The notes under the pieces: model-generated | Databases searched by the model: none | Told to the model about the DNA's origin: nothing | What the model saw: only the letters and a program-made list of their open reading frames with translations | Program-made: the position numbers and the translations under genes | Part shown: positions 1 through 4,717 of the stretch, piece after piece | Layout of the letters: the number at the start of each line of letters is the position of its first letter | How positions within the stretch are numbered: position 1 is the first letter of the stretch | Origin: SIAJ01 sp036266155 | GTDB taxonomy: Bacteria; Planctomycetota; Planctomycetia; Gemmatales; Gemmataceae | Direction: 5' to 3' | DNA: 6,710 nt | Assembly (NCBI GenBank): GCA_036266155.1 | Contig: DATANR010000179.1 | Location: 1-6,710, forward strand

Positions 1-254
1 GGGAAAACTCGTCAGTTGGGCTCTCTACATCAAGCCGCAATGAGCGCGAACCACAATTGATGGGGAGCAACTACCTCCACCCCCTCCTTCTGGTCGCCTG
101 CCCTGCATCGCATTGCATTCCATCTCGCTCCCACTCAAACGAAAGCAATCACTGGCGTTTCGACGCTCAAGCGAACGACGATCTATTGTCCGTAGATTTC
201 CCAACATCCGCAGACTTGGCATCCCTATACTGTTCGTCAGCGACGACGAACATC
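1..254. other. Left-edge region without a convincing gene
   Basis: I see no supportable complete gene here. The reading frame of the FHA gene is free of stops from position 3 through 704, so a longer protein entering from the left cannot be excluded. However, its codons before 255 show mixed third positions, unlike the GC-rich third positions after 255, and the translation is low-complexity and Ser/His/Cys-rich with no recognisable domain. Two other plus frames end early, at about 43 and about 60, and either could be the tail of a gene lying mostly outside the window. A TATACT hexamer at 226-231 could be a -10 box for the FHA gene, giving a leader of roughly 17 bases, but no convincing -35 box accompanies it. 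Confidence 0.4.
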
Positions 255-704
255 ATGATCAAACAATCTTTCCCGTCGGTGGAGCCGCTGGCCGGCGAAC
301 TGATCGTTCGCAACGGCCCGGATCGCGGCGTCTCGCGGTCACTTCTTGTGCCGATCACGCTGGTCGGCCGGGGCGAAAGCTGCGATCTCCGCATCCTGGA
401 CGAAACCGTAAGGCTCGTTCATTGTGCGGTTTCCGTCACGCCCGAGGGGCCGCATTTGCAGTCGGTCGGGGGCGTCACTCCCGTAAACGGCGTGCCATCG
501 TCATCACGTTTGCTTCAGTCGGGAGACATCGTTCTGGTCGGCCCCGTCGAGCTGGAAGTTCATTGGCATCTGCCGCCGAGCCCGACACCGGGTTCCGGCG
601 CAGCTGATGTTCGGCCCAAGCTCAATGAGATCTCCGCGGACGAGCCCCACCTTCTCGACGAGCCACCCGCGCGCCGATCGGCCCATCATCGCGTCGCCTG
701 TTAG
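255..704 (+). CDS. Small FHA-domain protein with degenerate phosphothreonine-binding motifs
   Basis: The protein has 149 residues from the ATG at 255. Residues about 15-104 read as a forkhead-associated (FHA) beta-sandwich: a first strand 'GELIVRNGPDRG', the turn 'LVGRGESCDLRI' (Gly38-Arg39), 'VRLVHCAVS' around His56, 'PVNGV' (Asn78-Gly79) and the closing 'LQSGDIVLVGPVELEVHW'. FHA domains normally bind phosphothreonine peptides in signalling complexes. Arg39 and His56 are kept, but the usual Ser of S-R-x-H is Arg53 and the upstream Asn of the N-G loop is absent, so binding may be weakened or lost. The tail from about 105 is Pro/Ala/Arg-rich and looks disordered. There is no signal peptide or membrane segment, so it is probably cytoplasmic. 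I chose 255 because coding character begins there, although no clear ribosome site precedes it and a TTG at 57 is possible. The phosphoesterase starts 26 bases downstream. Confidence 0.7.
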   Translation: MIKQSFPSVEPLAGELIVRNGPDRGVSRSLLVPITLVGRGESCDLRILDETVRLVHCAVSVTPEGPHLQSVGGVTPVNGVPSSSRLLQSGDIVLVGPVELEVHWHLPPSPTPGSGAADVRPKLNEISADEPHLLDEPPARRSAHHRVAC

Positions 705-718
705 CCGCATCCTCGCGC

Positions 719-731
719 TATAATGCTGGCA
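719..731 (+). promoter_or_regulatory. Consensus -10 box placed for a leaderless transcript
   Basis: A perfect TATAAT lies at 719-724, followed by six bases (GCTGGC) and then the A of the phosphoesterase ATG at 731. A start site 6-7 bases after a -10 box falls on that A, giving an mRNA with no 5' leader. This agrees with the absence of any purine-rich ribosome-binding sequence before the ATG. No good -35 hexamer is visible about 17 bases upstream (696-701 reads GCCTGT), so strength is uncertain. Hexamer and spacing are seen directly; use as a promoter is inferred. Confidence 0.55.
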
Positions 732-1627
732 TGAGCCCCCCGAAGCCGCTCCAGATCGCGGTCACTGCCGACCTGCACTACGGCACGCGCCACACGACGG
801 GTAACCAGGCGACGCATGACCTGGTCGCCCGCCTCGCCGACGAACCGCCCGACCTTCTTATCCTGGCCGGCGACATCGGCGCCGGCGACGACTTTCAACG
901 CTGCCTGGCTCTCTTCGACGATCTCAAATGCATGAAGGCCGCGGTCCCTGGCAACCACGACATCTGGGTTCGATCATTCGACAATCGCGGCGACTCGCTG
1001 GAGGTCTACGACAGTTACCTCCCCAACGTCTGCCGCGAACACGGCTTCACCTACCTCGATCGGGAGCCGCTCACTTTGCCAAAATCCGACCTGGCGATCG
1101 TCGGCACGATTAACTGGTACGACTACACGTGGGACAACGATCTATTGCGGCAAGCTGCCCCCGACGACTGGCAGGAGCGCCTGCGAACGAAGCGCTTCAC
1201 GCGCGGCATGCACAACGACGCGAACTTCGTCCGCTGGCCCCTCGACGATCTATCGTTCACCGATCGCGTTGTGCAAAAGCTGGCGATCGATCTGGACGCG
1301 GCTCTGCGCAAGGTGAAGGACGTGATCGTGGTCGCCCATCATCCACCATTGCGGGGCCTGCTTTATCCCGCGAAGGAGCCGCTGCCTCTCGATGCGCTCC
1401 TCTGGCGAGCGTTCAGCGGCAACACGCGCGTGGAAGAACTGCTCACTGCCAAGTCAGAACACATCCCGCTCGTCTTCTGCGGCCACACGCATGCGGCGCG
1501 CGAATGCCAAGTCGGCCGCATGCACGGGTACAACGTCGGCAGCGATTATCCGTTCAAACGCTTGCTCTGGGTCGATTGGCCGTCGGGGAAGGTGACGGCC
1601 GAGGAGTTTCATGGAAATGGAGAGTAA
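731..1627 (+). CDS. Calcineurin-like metallophosphoesterase
   Basis: The protein has 298 residues and carries the complete set of metal-binding blocks of the calcineurin-like phosphoesterase fold: Asp14-x-His16 in 'TADLHYG', Gly47-Asp48 in 'LAGDIG', Gly74-Asn75-His76-Asp77 in 'VPGNHD', His203-His204 in 'VVAHHPP', and Gly251-His252-Thr253-His254 in 'FCGHTHA'. These ligate a two-metal centre that hydrolyses phosphomonoesters or phosphodiesters. The substrate cannot be told from sequence, because family members act on proteins, nucleotides, nucleic acids and lipids. There is no signal peptide or membrane helix, so it is probably cytoplasmic. About 125 residues separate 'GNHD' from 'AHHPP' and include an aromatic-rich stretch ('TINWYDYTWDND') that may shape the active site. 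No ribosome site precedes the ATG; a TATAAT at 719-724 suggests leaderless expression. The gene may also be read through from the FHA gene. Its stop codon is the first three bases of a large palindrome shared with the convergent gene. Confidence 0.93.
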   Translation: MSPPKPLQIAVTADLHYGTRHTTGNQATHDLVARLADEPPDLLILAGDIGAGDDFQRCLALFDDLKCMKAAVPGNHDIWVRSFDNRGDSLEVYDSYLPNVCREHGFTYLDREPLTLPKSDLAIVGTINWYDYTWDNDLLRQAAPDDWQERLRTKRFTRGMHNDANFVRWPLDDLSFTDRVVQKLAIDLDAALRKVKDVIVVAHHPPLRGLLYPAKEPLPLDALLWRAFSGNTRVEELLTAKSEHIPLVFCGHTHAARECQVGRMHGYNVGSDYPFKRLLWVDWPSGKVTAEEFHGNGE

Positions 1628-1697
1628 TGCAAAGTGAAAAATGCAAAATGCAGAATCAATGATCCATTTTGCATTTTGCATTTTTCACTTTGCATTA
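1625..1697. repeat. 73 bp AT-rich palindrome of 7-base units between convergent genes
   Basis: The arms 1625-1652 and 1670-1697 are exact reverse complements over 28 bases. The stem continues inward with one G:T pair (1653/1669) and three more matches (1654-1656 with 1666-1668), leaving a 9-base loop at 1657-1665. The element divides into successive 7-base units, mostly ending TGCA (TAATGCA, AAATGCA, AAATGCA, then TTTTGCA, TTTTGCA, CTTTGCA). By my count it is about 29% GC, far below the surrounding genes. The outer ends are the TAA of the phosphoesterase and, on the other strand, the TAA of the membrane protein. As RNA it would form a long hairpin from either direction, so it may act as a bidirectional terminator or 3'-end stabiliser, but no U-run follows it. 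It also resembles a mobile palindromic (REP/MITE-like) repeat. The structure is seen directly; its role is inferred. Confidence 0.9.
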
Positions 1698-2288
1698 CCC
1701 TCTGGTCGCGAGTCCCCGCTGCTGCCGACGTGCATTCATGTCTTTTCGATACTGATCCATCAGAGCACGAAACTCCGGCGTCGTTTGATCAAGGCGTTCT
1801 TTGCGCCGTTTCTCGCGTTCTTCTTGTGACATTTGTTTGCCGCCGCCGCCGGGCCCGTTGGGTCCGCCGCCAAACGTACCTGGGCCGCCTCCCGGCGGGC
1901 GCGGTGCGCCGCCGTTTTGTTGCGCGAATTGTTGGCGCATCTGCTCCGAGCGATTGATTTGGTCGTCGAGATATTGAATCTTCTGTTGTGGACTCATCTG
2001 CGCGTATTGGCGAAGCTGCTCCTCAAACTTCTTGCGTCCCTCGGCAGCGAGCACGTCGCGCTGAGCTGGCGACAGTTTTTCCATCGCCGTGCGCATCTCT
2101 TTGCCTTTCTCGGCACGCTGCTCCGGCGTCCAGTCCTTGGACTGGGTGGCGAACTCGTCGCGAAGTTGTTTCACCTTCTTTAAGTTCGGATCGGGCCGGA
2201 TGGCGCGGTAGCTGCCATAGCCAATGAGCAGTACGAGCAACACGGCGGCGAGTCGATACCAACGACGTCGACGATTCGGTTCGGACAT
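1695..2288 (-). CDS. Single-pass membrane protein with charged helical tail (unknown function)
   Basis: The protein has 197 residues and I do not recognise a named family. An Arg-rich N-terminus (residues 6-12) is followed by one hydrophobic segment, about 13-27 ('LAAVLLVLLIGYGSY'), which should leave the C-terminal part outside the cytoplasm. Residues about 35-124 are strongly helical and charged, with three short helix starts of the form S/T-P-x-Q-R/K ('WTPEQR' near 53, 'LSPAQR' near 72, 'MSPQQK' near 98). These recall the LTxxQ motifs of the CpxP/Spy periplasmic proteins, but only as short-motif resemblance. A Gly/Pro-rich linker at about 126-150 is followed by a second basic and acidic helix that runs to the end. 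I chose the ATG at 2288 because GGAG sits 7 bases before it. An upstream ATG at 2324 overlaps the prepilin stop as ATGA and would add 12 residues, but has no ribosome site. It is the last gene of the minus-strand block. Confidence 0.72.
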   Translation of the reverse strand: MSEPNRRRRWYRLAAVLLVLLIGYGSYRAIRPDPNLKKVKQLRDEFATQSKDWTPEQRAEKGKEMRTAMEKLSPAQRDVLAAEGRKKFEEQLRQYAQMSPQQKIQYLDDQINRSEQMRQQFAQQNGGAPRPPGGGPGTFGGGPNGPGGGGKQMSQEEREKRRKERLDQTTPEFRALMDQYRKDMNARRQQRGLATRG

Positions 2289-2295
2289 GTGCGTT

Positions 2296-2299
2296 CTCC
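2296..2299 (-). promoter_or_regulatory. Ribosome-binding site of the membrane protein
   Basis: On the minus strand this reads GGAG, within TTGGAGA, with 7 bases to the ATG at 2288. It supports that start over the upstream ATG at 2324 that overlaps the prepilin stop codon. Confidence 0.6.
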
Positions 2300-2320
2300 A
2301 AGAAAGTGGTAACAGGCGGG

Positions 2321-2815
2321 TCATTCAACGTGGCCGTCGGCGTAGAGGAACAAGCGCGATGTGGCGCCCGTCCCGTGAACCGGGTCGAAGTCGTAGGTCA
2401 TCCAGATGTCATGCAGGCCGAGGCCTTGCGAATTGCCCATCAATTCCGCGAAGGTTTTGCCGGACACGCGCGGCAGATACTCGTAGCTGAGTCCCTCGAC
2501 CTGAAAGCGCGTCAGGTCCATCGGGCACTTGAAGATTTTGCGATTGTCTTCGACGAATGGGGACAACACGTCGGCCAGACTCGGCTGGCCCGGCGGTGAC
2601 GCCAGCGACGGCAAGCGCGGTGCGACCGGCACGCGGTCCTGGTTCACGTTCGCGTAATCGTGGATGGCGAGCCCCAAATTGTGTTGATTGTTGCGGCACG
2701 ACGTCCGTAGCGCGGCAATGCGCACTTTTTGCACCGCGGGCAAGAGCAAACCGATCAGTAAGCCAATGATGCCGATGGCGACCAGTATTTCGATGAGGGT
2801 GAAGCCGCGACGCAC
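2321..2815 (-). CDS. Short DUF1559-style prepilin-like protein
   Basis: The protein has 164 residues from a GTG start. The N-terminus is a class III (type IV pilin) leader, 'MRRG' then 'FTLIEILVAIG', with cleavage expected between Gly4 and Phe5 by prepilin peptidase and Glu9 as the conserved Glu5 of the mature form. A hydrophobic helix runs to about residue 28 and continues as 'RTSCRNNQHNLGLAIHDYAN', which matches the helix after the leader in the planctomycete-expanded DUF1559 family. The C-terminus 'LFLYADGHVE' matches the processing-associated 'ADGH' ending of that family. Family members are usually around 300 residues, so this one lacks much of the middle and is closer in size to a type II secretion pseudopilin. 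GGAGG lies 8 bases before the GTG; an ATG at 2842 would add nine residues and has no ribosome site. It would be assembled in, or anchored to, the inner membrane. The partner peptidase and ATPase are not in the window. Confidence 0.82.
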   Translation of the reverse strand: MRRGFTLIEILVAIGIIGLLIGLLLPAVQKVRIAALRTSCRNNQHNLGLAIHDYANVNQDRVPVAPRLPSLASPPGQPSLADVLSPFVEDNRKIFKCPMDLTRFQVEGLSYEYLPRVSGKTFAELMGNSQGLGLHDIWMTYDFDPVHGTGATSRLFLYADGHVE

Positions 2816-2823
2816 GGGTAGAA

Positions 2824-2828
2824 CCTCC
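2824..2828 (-). promoter_or_regulatory. Ribosome-binding site that fixes the prepilin GTG start
   Basis: On the minus strand this reads GGAGG, 8 bases before GTG at 2815-2813. The upstream in-frame ATG at 2842 is preceded by a pyrimidine-rich stretch (TTTCTTCC) with no such site. Starting at the GTG also gives the usual very short prepilin leader, four residues before the Phe. Confidence 0.65.
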
Positions 2829-2940
2829 ACGGGGCGATGCATGGAAGAAAGCTACCACGCGGTCGATGAGGTTCCGCTGAGCTAGCGGTGAGGAGGCGGT
2901 GAGTTAGGAGTTAATGAAAAACGGACGACGGTGCAGTCCC

Positions 2941-3759
2941 TTACTTGCGAAGCTCCGCGAGTAGTTCCTCGAAATCAAGGCCGTTTTGATTTGCACCGCC
3001 GCTGTAAGCGAATCGGCCGCCCGCGAGAGGGCCAGTGATGTTGGCCTCCGAGAGAACTTTGCCGCGATGGATCAATACCAGCATTCGCGAGCGTCCCTCA
3101 GTCGGCCGGTTTCGGGTTGTCATGTCAAACAGCTTGTCGGCATCGGCCCCTTCCAACTTGGCGTCGAGGTGGACGGAGTCTTTGGCTCCGGGATCGTTTC
3201 TGAACCAGGTAAATGTGATGTCAACGCCGTTCAGGCTCATCTCTTTGGGTTCGTCGCGAATCAACATGAAATAATCGACTGATTCAACGCCCCATTCATT
3301 CTTTCCGCTCGAGGTGCTGCAGTAGAATGCCCCCGCGTGGTGTACCCAGTTACCGAATTTGCGTGCTTCCACAAACTGTCGTTCGATGTTATTGTGATCG
3401 TCTTCGGCCGTCGGCAAACCGATGCCGAGTCTCCGTGCATAGACGGGCGACAGCGGCGCCCAGTGGTAGGTGCAATCGACCTTGTTGACATAGAACGACA
3501 GCCCCTCTTCTGCCGTCGGCGCCAGCGGCGGTTCACCCCGTGCGGCGCGTCGGTCGCGCTCCTTCGCCTGCGCTTCCTCCCCGATTCGTGATGCCGTCGC
3601 GATTGCGGGCCCGTCGTCGAACTCGTTTGCCGCGATGCACAGGTCCAACGTGCCGGGCGCCGGTCGAACGACGACGACCGCGGGCGGCGACGAACGATTG
3701 CAGGCCAGTATCATCAGGCACGCGGCCGGCATGCAAGCGAAATAAAGGCGACGCGTCAT
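2941..3759 (-). CDS. Lipoprotein B with SecD P1-head-like C-terminus
   Basis: The protein has 272 residues. A lipoprotein signal peptide ends at the lipobox 'ILAC' with Cys20; the following Asn is not a classic inner-membrane retention signal. It is a diverged paralogue of the gene just upstream. Shared blocks are 'VVVRPAPG' and 'AAN' near the N-terminus, 'CTYHWAP' (96-102), 'VDYFMLIR' (from 161), 'DMTTRNRP' (212-219) and 'RMLVLIHRGKVLSEANI' followed by 'LAGGRFAYSGG'. The last about 80 residues follow the SecD P1 head pattern: a V/L-x-F/A-x-L strand, a Gly/Asp-rich turn, a helix ending in T-R-N, then 'LxxLIxxGKVxS', a Gly-Gly turn and a C-terminal helix 'DFEELLAELRK'. SecD's membrane helices are absent. 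Function is unknown. The ATG lies two bases after the upstream stop, and GGGGTG 7 bases before it lies inside that gene's end, which indicates co-transcription and probable translational coupling. Confidence 0.78.
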   Translation of the reverse strand: MTRRLYFACMPAACLMILACNRSSPPAVVVVRPAPGTLDLCIAANEFDDGPAIATASRIGEEAQAKERDRRAARGEPPLAPTAEEGLSFYVNKVDCTYHWAPLSPVYARRLGIGLPTAEDDHNNIERQFVEARKFGNWVHHAGAFYCSTSSGKNEWGVESVDYFMLIRDEPKEMSLNGVDITFTWFRNDPGAKDSVHLDAKLEGADADKLFDMTTRNRPTEGRSRMLVLIHRGKVLSEANITGPLAGGRFAYSGGANQNGLDFEELLAELRK

Positions 3760-3761
3760 GA

Positions 3762-4613
3762 TTATTCACCCCGCATCAAGTCAATTAGCTTCTTCACATC
3801 TTCACTGCTAAATCCGCCAGTAAGAGAGAACACGTCGCCCGTTAGTGCCGTGAGCAAGTTTGCAGAAGACACGATTCGACCGCGAATCAAGATGGCGAGT
3901 CGGCGCATGGGGCCTCTGTTTTCTGGTTTGCCGGAAGGCCGATTACGTGTCGTCATATCCGCCAGCCTGCTCTTGCCGACCGCCGTCAGACGGAAGTCGA
4001 GTCGGTGTGTTCCGTCCTTTGCCACATCCGGGTCCCAGACAACTTCAGTGACCTCGGCGCCGACATCCTCGTCTGCCTGGGATTCACGAACGAGAAGGAA
4101 ATAATCGACGACAGTCGAATTGGGACGTTGGCGACTCCACCAGATCTTGCCAAAGTCGCGGCTATAGCCGATGCCTCGGTCATCAAAGAGAACTCCCCTT
4201 TCACGAGCCCCTTTGAGTTTCGTGTATCTCTCGGACGTGTTCGCCTGATCGTCGGGTTTGGCCTCGAGTTGCTCGCTATTCAACGCATGTTCCGATACCG
4301 GCGCCCAGCGATAGGTGCAAGGTTTCCCCAACGCGATGAAGGGAACCCCTTGTACCACCGGCGGCGGCGGTGGTTGACCAGCGTCTAATCGGCGCTTCAA
4401 CTCGGCCGCGAGTTCCGGGTCCTTGAGTGTTTTGGCAAAGTACTGCTCGGCAGCGGCAATGGCGTCGGCGTCGTCCGTTCCGTTCGCGAGCATGTGCAAT
4501 TCGAACGCACCGGCCGCGGGCTTGACGATAACGGCGTTTGGTCCCGGTTTCTTGCTGCAACCCACGGAAAGCAGCATCAGGAATACGGCAGCGACCGCCA
4601 GGCGGGGAATCAT
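3762..4613 (-). CDS. Lipoprotein A with SecD P1-head-like C-terminus
   Basis: The protein has 283 residues from the ATG at 4613. The signal peptide 'AVAAVFLMLLSVGC' ends at Cys19, and the following Ser suggests outer-membrane or periplasmic-face placement if the usual Lol sorting rule applies here. A Lys/Pro-rich linker and an Ala-rich helix with a Pro run at about 75-80 precede 'CTYRWAPVS' (99-107), 'VDYFLLVR' (169-176) and 'DMTTRNRP' (219-226). The end, 'RRLAILIRGRIVSSANL' then 'LTGGFSSEDVKKLIDLMRG', matches the SecD P1 head pattern closely (SecD: L-A-I-x-L-D-G-K-V-x-S-A-P, Gly-rich turn, G-x-F-x-x-x-E-A-x-x-L-A-x-x-L-R). In SecDF that region faces the periplasm and helps pull out exported proteins; here it sits on a lipid anchor without the translocon helices. 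I chose 4613 over an ATG at 4703 because GGAG lies 7 bases before it and the signal peptide begins there. It is the first gene of the minus-strand block. Confidence 0.8.
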   Translation of the reverse strand: MIPRLAVAAVFLMLLSVGCSKKPGPNAVIVKPAAGAFELHMLANGTDDADAIAAAEQYFAKTLKDPELAAELKRRLDAGQPPPPPVVQGVPFIALGKPCTYRWAPVSEHALNSEQLEAKPDDQANTSERYTKLKGARERGVLFDDRGIGYSRDFGKIWWSRQRPNSTVVDYFLLVRESQADEDVGAEVTEVVWDPDVAKDGTHRLDFRLTAVGKSRLADMTTRNRPSGKPENRGPMRRLAILIRGRIVSSANLLTALTGDVFSLTGGFSSEDVKKLIDLMRGE

Positions 4614-4717
4614 GGGGCGTCTCCGGAGGTGGGGATAGTCTACGCGGCGGATGTTCGTTCCCGCCGCTGGCTCTAAAGTAAACCCGTTCCTTCGGAAATC
4701 CATTTCGATCCGGTGAC
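4614..4717. promoter_or_regulatory. Divergent intergenic region between lipoprotein A and hom
   Basis: This 104-base stretch must hold the start signals for hom on the plus strand and for the lipoprotein-led block on the minus strand. Visible elements are the minus-strand ribosome site at 4621-4624, set inside the 8-base palindrome CTCCGGAG (4621-4628), and a 7-base inverted repeat GCGGCGG (4644-4650) / CCGCCGC (4661-4667) around a 10-base spacer. TAAAGT at 4674-4679 is a weak -10 candidate for hom. I find no strong -35/-10 pair on either strand. hom has only a weak ribosome site (GGTGA just before the ATG). The shared region would allow coordinated control of both sides, but nothing identifies a regulator. 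Confidence 0.45.

Noticed and set aside
1634..1957. Plus-strand frame across the palindrome giving 'CRINDPFCILHF'-type peptide
   Set aside because: It is a product of translating the AT-rich palindrome and then the antisense of the membrane protein; no domain and no ribosome site.
2874..2888. Short inverted repeat CCGCT-GAGCT-AGCGG upstream of the prepilin
   Set aside because: It has a five-base stem and no T-run or promoter context, which is within chance for this composition.
2885..2904. Direct repeat of GCGGTGAG before the prepilin gene
   Set aside because: Only two copies of an 8-base word occur in purine-rich DNA, with no further copies nearby.
2917..2939. Possible minus-strand terminator after lipoprotein B: GGAC/GTCC stem followed by TTTTT
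   Set aside because: The stem has only four base pairs around a nine-base loop, too weak to call an intrinsic terminator, although the T-run comes directly after the gene.
2914..2964. A 16-codon plus-strand frame with AGGAG four bases before its ATG
   Set aside because: The ribosome-like site is good, but the peptide overlaps the end of lipoprotein B on the other strand, is Arg/Lys-rich without features, and its last codons simply mirror the lipoprotein's coding sequence.
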